64,000 bases of DNA, taken from the NCBI GenBank assembly GCA_020636405.1, contig JACJXW010000007.1, forward strand, positions 372,001-436,000. Direction: 5' to 3'. The translations under genes were made by a program, and so were the position numbers. This document shows positions 44,605 to 53,402 of this stretch, piece after piece (positions within the stretch are counted from its first letter, which is position 1; each line of letters begins with the position of its first letter). The stretch is from Lewinellaceae bacterium (GTDB lineage: Bacteria; Bacteroidota; Bacteroidia; Chitinophagales; Saprospiraceae). The notes beneath the pieces were generated by a model that saw nothing but the letters and a program-made list of their open reading frames with translations, was not told where the DNA came from and ran no database searches.

Positions 44605-44922
44605 TTAGCCGTTCAGGCCATTCTCCACTCCGGTCACGAGTAAGGAGATCTCATTGTTCAGCACTTCGATAAAGCCTGCCTGAATGGCAAAAACCAGCGT
44701 TTTTCCCGCTTCGTTGCTTTCCTTGATGGCTCCGCTTTCTATGTCGAAGTAGCGGTATCCACCGCCGGCCGTAACGATCTGCACTTTGCCTTCCTCCAGG
44801 GAGGAGACGATCGGCGCATGGTTTTTCAATACCTGGAAAGCGCCTTGGGTACCCGGCACTTTCACCGAGTTGATATTGCCGCTGAAAATTTCTTTTTCCG
44901 GTGTAAGAACGGTGATGTTCAT
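44605..44922 (-). CDS. atpC: ATP synthase F1 subunit epsilon
   Basis: This 105-residue central-stalk subunit is the N-terminal beta-sandwich form, without the long helical C-terminus of E. coli. The motifs are LTPEKEIFSGNINSVKVPGT, GAFQVLKNHAPIVSSLEEGK and VFAIQAGFIEVLNNEISLLV. The start at 44922 (MNITVLTPEKE) was chosen over one 39 bases upstream by family alignment. The short form is usual in Bacteroidota. It follows atpD by 94 bases, as the phylum's split ATP synthase arrangement predicts. Confidence 0.93.
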   Translation of the reverse strand: MNITVLTPEKEIFSGNINSVKVPGTQGAFQVLKNHAPIVSSLEEGKVQIVTAGGGYRYFDIESGAIKESNEAGKTLVFAIQAGFIEVLNNEISLLVTGVENGLNG

Positions 44923-45016
44923 AACAAGCTTCGGATTTGAAGGCGCGCATATTGCACGCACTCATTTTATTCAGAAAAGGGCAGCTATAACTGCTGCCCT
45001 TTAGATTATCTACTTA

Positions 45017-46534
45017 CTAATTGACTTCAGCTTCCTTTAGCATCTTTTCGCCGGCCTCGATCGCTTCATCGATCGTACCTTTGAGGTTAAACGCTGCTTC
45101 CGGGTACTGATCCACCTCTCCATCGATGATCATGTTGAAACCACGAATGGTTTCTTCAAGGGGCACCATGGTTCCCGGAATTCCGGTAAAGGCTTCCGCT
45201 ACGTGGAACGGCTGAGACAGGAAGCGCTGCACGCGGCGGGCGCGGTGCACGACCAGCTTGTCTTCATCCGAAAGTTCTTCCATACCCAGGATCGCGATGA
45301 TGTCCTGCAATTCGTTATAGCGCTGCAGGATATTCTTCACGCGCTGGGCGCAGTCGTAGTGCTCGTCGCCAATGATGGCGGGGTCGAGAATACGAGAGGT
45401 GGAATCCAGTGGGTCCACAGCCGGATAGATCCCCTGCGCGGCGATCTTACGGCTAAGTACCGTCGTGGCGTCCAGGTGGGCAAAGGTCGTTGCCGGAGCG
45501 GGGTCCGTCAAGTCATCCGCAGGTACGTAAACAGCCTGTACCGAAGTAATAGACCCACGCTTGGTGGAAGTAATCCGCTCCTGCATGAGGCCCATTTCCG
45601 TGGCCAGGGTCGGCTGATAACCTACCGCTGATGGCATACGGCCCAGAAGTGCAGACACTTCGGAACCAGCTTGCGTAAAGCGGAAGATATTGTCGATAAA
45701 GAAAAGGATATCGCGTCCGCCCATCGGGTCATTCATGTCGCCATCGCGGTAGTACTCAGCAATGGTCAGTCCGGAAAGGGCCACGCGGGCGCGGGCTCCG
45801 GGAGGCTCGTTCATCTGGCCGAAAACGAAGGTAGCTTTCGACTCCTTCAGTTCCGCCATATCTACTTTGCTGAGGTCCCAGCCGCCTTCTTCCATCGACT
45901 TCATGAACCCTTTACCGTAGCGGATAATACCAGCTTCCAGCATCTCGCGCATCAGGTCGTTCCCTTCACGAGTACGCTCTCCAACGCCGGCAAACACGGA
46001 AATACCTTCGTATCCCTTGGCAATATTGTTGATCAGCTCCTGGATAAGTACCGTCTTACCTACACCGGCGCCACCGAACAGGCCGATCTTTCCACCTTTC
46101 AGGTACGGCTCGATCAGGTCAATAACTTTAATACCGGTATAGAGTACTTCCTTCTCTACCGAAAGCTCTTCATAGGTCGGCGGCTTGCGGTGGATAGGTG
46201 CAGACTGTTCCTTGGAAACGGGGCCGATGCCATCGATCGCCTCGCCGACCACGTTAAACAGGCGGCCTTTAATGGCCTCGCCGATCGGCATGGCAATGTT
46301 CTTGCCGGTATCGACCACTTCGGTGCCGCGCGTCAGGCCGTCGGTAGAGTCCATGGCAATAGCCCGGACACTATCCTCACCGAGGTGTTGCTGCACTTCC
46401 AGCACCAGGATTTCTCCACTGGGGCGCTTGATCTCAAGAGCGTTCAGAATTTCGGGGAGTTTGGAGCCTTCTTTGGAGAAGCTTACGTCTACCACAGGGC
46501 CGATAACCTGCTTGACTTGACCTGTGTTTGCCAT
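45017..46534 (-). CDS. atpD: ATP synthase F1 subunit beta
   Basis: This is the catalytic F1 subunit, 505 residues. The P-loop GLFGGAGVGKTVLIQELINN is at about residues 147-166. The DELSEED-type element appears as MEELSDEDKLVVHRARRVQR near 400. Signatures such as PPGARARVALSGLTIAEYYR and ALLGRMPSAVGYQPTLATEM are intact. The start MANTGQVKQVIGPVVDVSF is standard. An exact TAnnTTTG box lies about 55 bases upstream. The remaining subunits must lie elsewhere, as is normal for Bacteroidota. Confidence 0.98.
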   Translation of the reverse strand: MANTGQVKQVIGPVVDVSFSKEGSKLPEILNALEIKRPSGEILVLEVQQHLGEDSVRAIAMDSTDGLTRGTEVVDTGKNIAMPIGEAIKGRLFNVVGEAIDGIGPVSKEQSAPIHRKPPTYEELSVEKEVLYTGIKVIDLIEPYLKGGKIGLFGGAGVGKTVLIQELINNIAKGYEGISVFAGVGERTREGNDLMREMLEAGIIRYGKGFMKSMEEGGWDLSKVDMAELKESKATFVFGQMNEPPGARARVALSGLTIAEYYRDGDMNDPMGGRDILFFIDNIFRFTQAGSEVSALLGRMPSAVGYQPTLATEMGLMQERITSTKRGSITSVQAVYVPADDLTDPAPATTFAHLDATTVLSRKIAAQGIYPAVDPLDSTSRILDPAIIGDEHYDCAQRVKNILQRYNELQDIIAILGMEELSDEDKLVVHRARRVQRFLSQPFHVAEAFTGIPGTMVPLEETIRGFNMIIDGEVDQYPEAAFNLKGTIDEAIEAGEKMLKEAEVN

Positions 46535-46584
46535 ATTTTGCGAGTATTTGCTAGTAAAAATGAATGGATTCTCAAAAATCGCTG

Positions 46585-46592
46585 CAAATTTA
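46585..46592 (-). promoter_or_regulatory. -7 box of the atpDC promoter
   Basis: On the minus strand TAAATTTG is an exact TAnnTTTG match. TTTTGAT lies about 20 bases further upstream as the -33 partner. The leader to atpD would be about 45 bases. Confidence 0.6.
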
Positions 46593-46655
46593 GGCTTTTG
46601 TGTTGATAATCAAAAGAGAAATCAAGGATGAATCTTCCAAAAACAGGGCATCCCC

Positions 46656-46769
46656 GGGGTTGCCTCAACCCCCTGAAAAACAGGCAGAGAAGGAGAAATA
46701 CGAAGCATTCAAAATATATAAACCCCTAAGCAGTTGTTGCCCGAACCTTATTCCGGTTTTTCAGGGGTT
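46656..46769. other. Structured intergenic tract upstream of the glycosyltransferase
   Basis: A tight hairpin, GGGGTTG-CCT-CAACCCC (46656-46672), is followed by AACCCCT (46721-46727), which can pair with AGGGGTT (46763-46769). GGGGTTGCC occurs twice, so alternative pairings are possible. No family of RNA is recognised. The overlapping 70-codon plus-strand frame has no protein-like features. Confidence 0.35.
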
Positions 46770-46874
46770 GCCACATTTTATTAAGCCGGGCGCCATAGCA
46801 CGGCCGAAGTAAAAATTTTCCTCTGAAGGCTGTTTTTTTTATCGCTTCTGCCATAAAGACAGTAGCTTTAGGCC

Positions 46875-47873
46875 ATGATCAGCATCCTCCTGCCGGTTTA
46901 CAACAACAGCCTTCACCTCGGCGAGTGCCTGGATTCCATTCTGGCCCAATCGGAGGCCAGTTGGGAACTGATTGCGGTCAACGATCATTCGACGGATGAC
47001 AGCTGGCAGATCCTCCAACGCTACGCTTTGCGCGACGCCCGCATCCGCCCCCGGCGCAATACCGGCCCCAAAGGTATTATTCCCGCCCTTCGCATAGCAT
47101 TGAAATACAGCCGCGGCAGCTACATCACCCGCATGGACGCCGATGACCTCATGCCAACAGATAAACTCAAGATCCTGAAGCGGCTACTACAGGAACACGG
47201 CCCGAGCTGGGTGGCTACCGGTAAGGTCCGCTACTTTTCCGACGGCGAATTGGGGGATGGCTACCGCCGCTACGAACGGTGGCTGAACAGCCTGATGGAC
47301 AGCGGCAGGCACTACGACGAGATCTACAGGGAATGTATCCTTCCTTCTCCCTGCTGGATGGCCTACCGGGAAACACTGCTCATTTGCGGAGCCTTCGAAA
47401 GCGATGTTTATCCTGAAGACTACGACCTGGCCTTCCGCTTTTACAAACACCGGATACGGATCGCCGCATCTAAGGAGGTGCTTCATCTCTGGCGCGACCA
47501 TTCCGGGCGTGCCTCGCGCAATAGCAGTACCTATGCCGACTACACTTTCCTTAACCTGAAGTTGAAATATTTTCTGGAGATCGAATACCGGCCCTCCCGT
47601 CCGCTCGTCGTATGGGGCGCCGGCCGTAAAGGCAAAGAGGCTGCCCAATACCTGCAGGAGGAAGGCATCCATTTCCATTGGATTTGCAATACGCCTTCCA
47701 AGTGGGGAAAGGACATCTACGGCATCAACATGCGAAGCCCCGAAGCCCTCGCAGAATTGGACAGCCCGCAAGTGATCGTGCTGGTCGCCGCCCCAGAGGC
47801 CCAGCCGCTGATCAGAGCGCAACTGGAAAACCAAGGGCTCACCGTAGGGCGGGACTACTTTTTCTTTTGTTAA
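46875..47873 (+). CDS. Family 2 glycosyltransferase with C-terminal Rossmann-like domain
   Basis: This 332-residue enzyme has a GT-A domain: ISILLPVYNNSLHLGECLDS at residues 2-21, LIAVNDHSTDDSW (about 33-45) and ITRMDADDLMP (DxD-type, about 90-100). The acceptor-side motif is EDYDLAFRFYKH (about 182). After about residue 245 a separate unit begins, SRPLVVWGAGRKGKEAAQYL, resembling the nucleotide-binding loop of Rossmann folds; it ends IVLVAAPEAQPLI. Such tails occur on some Bacteroidota GT2 enzymes and their role is not established. A TAGCTTTA box at 46863-46870 lies just before the start. The product may be a surface glycan. Confidence 0.87.
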   Translation: MISILLPVYNNSLHLGECLDSILAQSEASWELIAVNDHSTDDSWQILQRYALRDARIRPRRNTGPKGIIPALRIALKYSRGSYITRMDADDLMPTDKLKILKRLLQEHGPSWVATGKVRYFSDGELGDGYRRYERWLNSLMDSGRHYDEIYRECILPSPCWMAYRETLLICGAFESDVYPEDYDLAFRFYKHRIRIAASKEVLHLWRDHSGRASRNSSTYADYTFLNLKLKYFLEIEYRPSRPLVVWGAGRKGKEAAQYLQEEGIHFHWICNTPSKWGKDIYGINMRSPEALAELDSPQVIVLVAAPEAQPLIRAQLENQGLTVGRDYFFFC

Positions 47874-47925
47874 AATTGCCTTCCCAAGCTCCCAAAAACT
47901 AACCCCTAAATCCTGGCTACAGCTT

Positions 47926-49458
47926 ATGATCTGGGAAGAACTCGTCAAAATTGCACTCATCGGTACTGAACGGGGTAAACTTCCGGAGCAGGCCACAGAA
48001 GCCTTGTCCCGCCTCGGGATCGATGTAGAATCCAACCCGGCCCAGGTGGTGCTGGAAGGGGCAGCATTGTATCATCAGTTACGACGGGCCGGATTTCCCA
48101 TACCTACCTACCAGGGTGACACACCGGTAGCCATCGATGAAGATGAGGACAACAAGGCAGTTGTTTCCATCCGTTCGGCACGGCATCTGAAGCTCATTCT
48201 GGAAGGGCGTTTTCAGCAGGCTTTACCGGAATACCTCCACCTGCTGAAACAGCATCAAAAACGTATTCCGCCCGAACATCTGCCCACTCTATTCTACTTC
48301 AGCCTCAAATCTCCCCCGCTTTGGCGAATTGTACAGGAGAACCTTACCCCCGCCGGCCAATGGCTCCTCCGCCAGAACCCCGACTGGGCCGCCCTGTCCG
48401 TCCGGCCCGATGTGGAAACCTGGCCGGATGCTGTTCACGAAGAGCAGCTCGCTATACTGCGCTTCATCAGGCAAGCCCAACCGGAAGAGGCAGTAGCCCT
48501 ACTGAAAGGCATCTGGAGCGAAACTTCCTACCCTCATAAAAAGGCATTCCTGGAAGAAATGGAGCGGGGCCTGGGGCCGTATGATGAGCCCTTCCTGGAG
48601 GAATGCCTGGACGACAGCCGCAAAGAAGTGCGCGCCGCAGCCGCTTCGTTGCTGGCCCGCCTGCCGGATTCAGCCCTGCAGGAAAGGCTCTTTTCCTACG
48701 CCCGGGGGCTATTCCGGGAGGAAAAAGGGAAAGGACTGGCTCTGCATATGCCGGAAAAGCTGGACGACAACCTCAAAAAAGACGGCATTGGGGCTGCCCG
48801 GAAAAACTACCCCGGCGGAAACCGCGCCGCCCTGGCCTTCGATATTCTGAGCAAGATACCCCCCAGGAGATGGGAAGAGCACTTCGGACGCCCCACTGTT
48901 GATGCCCTGCGTATCCTGGCATCCTCTGATCAAAAAAAGCTGCTGCTCGACGCCCTGGCAAATGCAGCCGTACTCCATCAGGACCACCGCTGGATAGAGG
49001 CCATCCTGCGCTACTGGTGGCGCACCAATGACGAGGAGGCCTGGGCCGGAAGCAGGGGCAAATTGCTGATGGAACACCTGCCAGAGCCGGTTTTTAACGA
49101 GATCGCCCTGCAGCACCTGAAACAAAACCCGGGCTTCATTGAAGAAAAGAGCTTCCTCTCCCAGATGCTGGGCATGGGCACCCACTACTGGGATAAAGCC
49201 CTGGCACAGCTCGTTGTGAAAGGTTTTCAGCAATGGCTCTCCGGCGCCCGCGCCTACTACTGGAACCTCTGGCACTACAAACGCATTCTGGAAGTGGCGG
49301 CCTACCGGATCGATCCGGGCCACCTGGAAAACTTCCGCACCGGGTGGGACAGCCGCTCACCGGTATGGTACCGCTGGGAAAAGGATGTGGAACGGTTTCT
49401 GAGGGTGCTGGCGTTCCGAAAGGAGATGCGGGAGGCGATGAATGAATATAACGCTTAA
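47926..49458 (+). CDS. DUF5691 protein, component of a MoxR-associated cassette
   Basis: This 510-residue protein of unknown function has the DUF5691 opening WEELVKIALIGTERGKLPEQ. A helical-repeat-like body follows (EECLDDSRKEVRAAAASLLA, typical of HEAT-like units, at about 225-245) and ends with RWEKDVERFLRVLAFRKEMR. There is no signal peptide, helix or catalytic motif. From general knowledge of such loci, DUF5691 genes sit with SWIM-zinc-finger, MoxR AAA+, DUF5682 and VWA genes. Here a MoxR gene follows 189 bases downstream and DUF5682 lies 4 kb on. It may act as an adaptor for the ATPase. The upstream neighbour is a glycosyltransferase, not the SWIM gene usually found. Confidence 0.8.
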   Translation: MIWEELVKIALIGTERGKLPEQATEALSRLGIDVESNPAQVVLEGAALYHQLRRAGFPIPTYQGDTPVAIDEDEDNKAVVSIRSARHLKLILEGRFQQALPEYLHLLKQHQKRIPPEHLPTLFYFSLKSPPLWRIVQENLTPAGQWLLRQNPDWAALSVRPDVETWPDAVHEEQLAILRFIRQAQPEEAVALLKGIWSETSYPHKKAFLEEMERGLGPYDEPFLEECLDDSRKEVRAAAASLLARLPDSALQERLFSYARGLFREEKGKGLALHMPEKLDDNLKKDGIGAARKNYPGGNRAALAFDILSKIPPRRWEEHFGRPTVDALRILASSDQKKLLLDALANAAVLHQDHRWIEAILRYWWRTNDEEAWAGSRGKLLMEHLPEPVFNEIALQHLKQNPGFIEEKSFLSQMLGMGTHYWDKALAQLVVKGFQQWLSGARAYYWNLWHYKRILEVAAYRIDPGHLENFRTGWDSRSPVWYRWEKDVERFLRVLAFRKEMREAMNEYNA

Positions 49459-49647
49459 AAATCATCAACCGGCAACTCACCTCAAAAGCCCCGCAACGCT
49501 CAACAAACCAGGTATGGACAGAAGCTTATGAACTGCCTCCTCTTTTGTTGGCAGAAAACCTTAATTTCGCCAGTGGCCAGTCGACTAAAGTTCGCCTGCC
49601 TGCTAAGTAACTAATGCAGATCCCTTTCTCCTGAAAACTTGTTAACC

Positions 49648-50736
49648 ATGCCAGACCGCACCGTCCTCCGCCCGCCGGCAGAAGAAGCTTACGCTAAAGA
49701 ACTGGAGGCCATACAGGCTGCCGACCAACACCCCAAGCCCACAAACTGGGCACTTTCTCCCTGGGCAGCAGTGACCTATATCATGGGCGGCAAACTGGAG
49801 GACGGCACCGCCATCGAACCCAAATACTACGGCAGCCGCCGGCTTATCGAGGTAGCGGTAGCTACGCTGGCCACCGACCGGGCGCTGCTGCTCACCGGCA
49901 TCCCGGGCACAGCCAAGACCTGGGTATCGGAACACCTTGCGGCGGCCATTTCCGGTACTTCCCGCCTTCTGGTGCAGGGCACTGCCGGCCTTAGCGAAGA
50001 AGCCCTTCGTTATGGATGGAACTATGCCCGCCTGATCGCTGAAGGGCCATCGGAAAAGGCGCTCGTCCCCAGTCCGGTGATGCTGGCCATGCGGGAGGGC
50101 AAGGTAGCCAGAGTGGAGGAGCTCACCCGTATCCCTTCCGACGTACAGGATGCCCTCATCACGGTGCTTTCCGAAAAAATACTGCCCATCCCGGAACTCA
50201 ACACTGACGTACAAGCGCGCCAGGGCTTCAACATCATTGCCACGGCAAACGACCGCGACAAGGGCATCAACGAACTATCCAGCGCACTCCGGCGCCGGTT
50301 CAATACGGTGGTCATGCCACTGCCTGCCTCCCTGGAAGAGGAGGTCACCATCGTCAAAAACCGGGTGGCACAGATCGGCAGTTCTCTGGAATTACCCCCC
50401 ACCTCCGCCCCCATCGAGGAGATCCGCCGCCTGGTGACCATCTTCCGGGAGCTGCGCAACGGCAAGACCGAAGATGGCCGGCGAAAACTCAAATCGCCAA
50501 GTAGTACACTGAGTACGGCCGAAGCCATATCAACCATTAGCAGCGGCCAGGCGCTGGCTATCCACTTTGGCGATGGCGAGGCCCGTGCCGCCGATATTGC
50601 CGGAAGCCTCATCGGCGCCGTCATTAAAGATCCGGTACAGGACAAAACGGCCTGGCTGGAGTACCTGGAAACAGTAGTCAAAGAACGCGACGGCTGGGGG
50701 GATCTGTATGAGGCCTGTAAAGCGCTTATGGAATAA
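49648..50736 (+). CDS. MoxR-family AAA+ ATPase of the DUF5691/DUF5682 cassette
   Basis: This 362-residue ATPase has a Walker A LLLTGIPGTAKTWVSEHLAA at about residues 80-99. Walker B is atypical: KVARVEELTRIPSDVQDALI has Glu where an Asp-Glu pair is usual. Sensor 1 lies in FNIIATANDRDKG, and the arginine-finger region is ELSSALRRRFNTVVMPLP. The start at 49648 (MPDRTVLRPPAEEAYAKEL) is an ATG; a TTG nine bases upstream is possible. MoxR proteins use ATP to remodel or load partners, usually with a VWA protein, which is not adjacent here. The MBOAT gene starts 14 bases after its stop, so the two are likely cotranscribed. Confidence 0.9.
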   Translation: MPDRTVLRPPAEEAYAKELEAIQAADQHPKPTNWALSPWAAVTYIMGGKLEDGTAIEPKYYGSRRLIEVAVATLATDRALLLTGIPGTAKTWVSEHLAAAISGTSRLLVQGTAGLSEEALRYGWNYARLIAEGPSEKALVPSPVMLAMREGKVARVEELTRIPSDVQDALITVLSEKILPIPELNTDVQARQGFNIIATANDRDKGINELSSALRRRFNTVVMPLPASLEEEVTIVKNRVAQIGSSLELPPTSAPIEEIRRLVTIFRELRNGKTEDGRRKLKSPSSTLSTAEAISTISSGQALAIHFGDGEARAADIAGSLIGAVIKDPVQDKTAWLEYLETVVKERDGWGDLYEACKALME

Positions 50737-50750
50737 AAAATATATGCCCA

Positions 50751-52169
50751 TTGGTATTCAGCAGCGCCCTTTTTGTTTTCTATTTCCTGCCGGTTTTCCT
50801 GCTTGCCTATCTGGCCACTCCGCCGGCTTATCGCAACTGGACAGCGTTGGCGGGCAGCCTGGCTTTTTATACCTGGGGCGCACCGATCTTCGTATTTGTA
50901 CTCATCGCCTCCAGCCTGGCAGATTATTACTTCGCCCGGCAAATCGCCCAGCTCTATGACAGCCGCCAGCGCCGGCACTGGTTAGGGGCGTCCATAGTGC
51001 TCAATTTGGGGCTGTTGGGTTATTTCAAATACGCCAACTTCTTTGTCGAAAATGTGAATGAACTCCTGGCAACCCTCGGGCTGGAACCTATGAAATGGAT
51101 GGCTGTTGCCCTTCCCGTCGGCATCTCTTTTTTTACCTTTCAGAAGCTGAGCTATGTTGTTGACGTTTACCAGCGCAGAATGCCGGCGCTTCAGCATCCG
51201 GTAGATGTACTTCTTTATATTGCCCTTTTTCCTCAACTGATCGCCGGCCCTATCGTGCGTTACCATGAGATTGCTGAGCAACTGCACCACCGACGGCAGA
51301 ATTACCACCTTGACTATCGCATTAATGGGTTTTTCCGTTTCACTATTGGGCTGGCTAAGAAACTTTTTATCGCCGATGTGCTGGGGGAAGCAGTACAAAA
51401 TGGCTTCCAGCCCGACGCCGTCGGAGTCCTCAGCACGCCGGAGGCATGGATCATCCTGATAGCTTACGCCTTTCAGATCTACTTCGACTTCTCCGCCTAT
51501 TCTGATATGGCTATTGGGCTGGGGAAGCTGATGGGATTTGATTTCCCGGAGAATTTCAATTTCCCTTATATATCAGGGAGTATTACTGAATTCTGGCGGC
51601 GCTGGCACCTCACCCTCAGCAACTGGATGCGCGATTACCTGTACATCCCTCTCGGAGGTAACCGCCGGGGCGCAAGCCGTACCTATTTCAACCTATGGAT
51701 GGTGTTCCTCCTGTCCGGCCTCTGGCACGGGGCAGCCTGGTCCTTTGTGCTGTGGGGCGCCTACCACGGCCTTTTCCTGGCCTTAGAACGGCTGTTTTTG
51801 GGGCGATGGCTGGAGGCTGCCGGAAAATGGATCAGCATCCCGTTTACTTTTCTGGTGGTGCTGATGGGTTGGGTGTTCTTCCGGGCGGAATCCGTGGAGC
51901 TGGCTCGGGCTTATTACGAGGCGTTGTTCAGCTGGCGGGGAGGCGGGTGGAGCTTCTCCAGCCAGTTCTGGTTCTTTTTCTCCCTGGCGGCAGTCATCAG
52001 TTTTGCGCCGGCACTGGGCGGGGCCTCCTACAGGCTGGATTCCGTTTACAGCAGCTCTACCGCCCCGGCCATTCTGGCAAAAGGAGCCGGGTCTATGGTG
52101 ATCCTGGTGCTCTGCTTTTCGGAAGTAGCCGTGAGTGGGTTTCATCCCTTTATATATTTCCGGTTCTGA
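50751..52169 (+). CDS. MBOAT O-acyltransferase, AlgI-like, TTG start
   Basis: This 472-residue polytopic membrane protein transfers acetyl groups across the inner membrane for polysaccharide O-acetylation. The AlgI signatures are clear: MVFSSALFVFYFLPVFLLAY at the start, FDFSAYSDMAIGLGKLMGF, TEFWRRWHLTLSNWMRDYLY and the catalytic-His motif LSGLWHGAAWSFVLWGAYHG. The start codon is TTG at 50751. It was accepted because MVFSS is the family N-terminus and the nearby ATG is out of frame. It is 14 bases behind the MoxR gene and 10 bases before the AlgX-like gene, so these form a unit. Confidence 0.93.
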   Translation: MVFSSALFVFYFLPVFLLAYLATPPAYRNWTALAGSLAFYTWGAPIFVFVLIASSLADYYFARQIAQLYDSRQRRHWLGASIVLNLGLLGYFKYANFFVENVNELLATLGLEPMKWMAVALPVGISFFTFQKLSYVVDVYQRRMPALQHPVDVLLYIALFPQLIAGPIVRYHEIAEQLHHRRQNYHLDYRINGFFRFTIGLAKKLFIADVLGEAVQNGFQPDAVGVLSTPEAWIILIAYAFQIYFDFSAYSDMAIGLGKLMGFDFPENFNFPYISGSITEFWRRWHLTLSNWMRDYLYIPLGGNRRGASRTYFNLWMVFLLSGLWHGAAWSFVLWGAYHGLFLALERLFLGRWLEAAGKWISIPFTFLVVLMGWVFFRAESVELARAYYEALFSWRGGGWSFSSQFWFFFSLAAVISFAPALGGASYRLDSVYSSSTAPAILAKGAGSMVILVLCFSEVAVSGFHPFIYFRF

Positions 52170-52179
52170 AAAAAAGCCT

Positions 52180-53322
52180 ATGGTATTCCTGAAGCGAATG
52201 GTTTGGTTCTCTGCTCTGTTGCTGCTCTGCGGGCCCTTGCTGGTACAGCTAGCCGGCCACCCACTGGGAAAGCCACTCAAGGGGTGGCAGCCCCTCCCGG
52301 AGCGGGACGCTCTAAGCTGGGAGAACTGGGCGAAAGGCAACTGGCAAAGCTATACAGAAGAACAGGCCCGGCATCAGCTCAAGGCCCGCCCCTTTCTCGC
52401 CCGCCTCAACAACCAACTGAAGTACTCCCTGTTCGGGCAACTCAACTCGCGCCATGTCATCCAGGGGAAAAATGGCAATTTATATGAAGAACCCTACATC
52501 CGCTCCTACCTGGGCATGGATTACCAGGGCGAAAAAAGCATCGCGGAAAATGTAGCTATGCTAAAAACCATCAACGACAGCCTGGAAGCCAACGGCACAC
52601 ACCTGCTCTTCGTGCTGTCTTCCGGCAAAGCCTCCTTTATGCCTGAGCATTTCCCTCCGCCGTATGACACCATGGCCAAACACACCAGCAATTACGAAAC
52701 GTACCGGAAACACCTGCAACAGTCCGGTATACCCACCCTCGACCTCAACCAGTATCTGCTGGACATGAAAGATACAGCATCCTATAAACTTTACACCAAA
52801 GGCAATACACACTGGAGCGCTTACGCCCTGTATGCCGTCACCGATACGCTCCTGCGCAAGATCGAACAAATGCTGGGCAAAGACCTCCCCGATTACCGCT
52901 ATGGCCCATTGGTAGTCGAAAGCCAGGCCCGCGGGCTCGATGATGGCATTTTCCAGTCCCTGAACCTGCTCTGGACAACCCAAAAAGATGAATACGCCTA
53001 CCGGGATATCATCCTGGAACCCACACAATTGCCAGGCGTTTACCGGCCCAGGGTGTGGGCCATTGGCGACAGCTTCTACGGCACGCTTATGGATGCCGGT
53101 ATACCGCATCGCTTTTTTGACCCGAACTCTTTGTTCCTTTATTACTTCAATGAAGTACAAACGCTGGACGGGCGAACTTACCCGCTGAAAGAAGTAGAAA
53201 AGCAACGCCGGGAAATGGAAAACCAGGACCTGATCCTTATCTTCATCACCGAAGCCAATATTGGCGACTGCTGCTGGGGAATGACCGGAGCGTTTCACCG
53301 AATGTATCATGAAAAGGAATGA
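52180..53322 (+). CDS. AlgX/AlgJ-like SGNH acetyltransferase
   Basis: This 380-residue protein has one N-terminal signal-anchor (MVFLKRMVWFSALLLLCGPL) and an extracytoplasmic SGNH-like domain. The serine motif is WAIGDSFYGTLMD at about residue 295, and the Asp/His pair appears in YTKGNTHWSAYALYAVTDTL at about 205. This order matches AlgX and AlgJ, which receive the acetyl group moved by AlgI and place it on the glycan. The start at 52180 was chosen over an in-frame ATG 45 bases upstream inside the MBOAT gene. Its partner MBOAT lies immediately upstream. The glycan target is unknown, though a glycosyltransferase lies 4 kb away. Confidence 0.85.
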   Translation: MVFLKRMVWFSALLLLCGPLLVQLAGHPLGKPLKGWQPLPERDALSWENWAKGNWQSYTEEQARHQLKARPFLARLNNQLKYSLFGQLNSRHVIQGKNGNLYEEPYIRSYLGMDYQGEKSIAENVAMLKTINDSLEANGTHLLFVLSSGKASFMPEHFPPPYDTMAKHTSNYETYRKHLQQSGIPTLDLNQYLLDMKDTASYKLYTKGNTHWSAYALYAVTDTLLRKIEQMLGKDLPDYRYGPLVVESQARGLDDGIFQSLNLLWTTQKDEYAYRDIILEPTQLPGVYRPRVWAIGDSFYGTLMDAGIPHRFFDPNSLFLYYFNEVQTLDGRTYPLKEVEKQRREMENQDLILIFITEANIGDCCWGMTGAFHRMYHEKE

Positions 53323-53402
53323 AAGAGTAGAGGAATGAGGGAATAAATGGCAGGCAGCCCTTTATTTCATGCCTTTACTTCTTCAATCATTCACTCATTA
53401 TT

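Noticed and set aside
46600..46812. A 70-codon plus-strand frame between atpD and the glycosyltransferase
   Set aside because: No protein-like pattern. It crosses the atpD promoter side and the structured tract.
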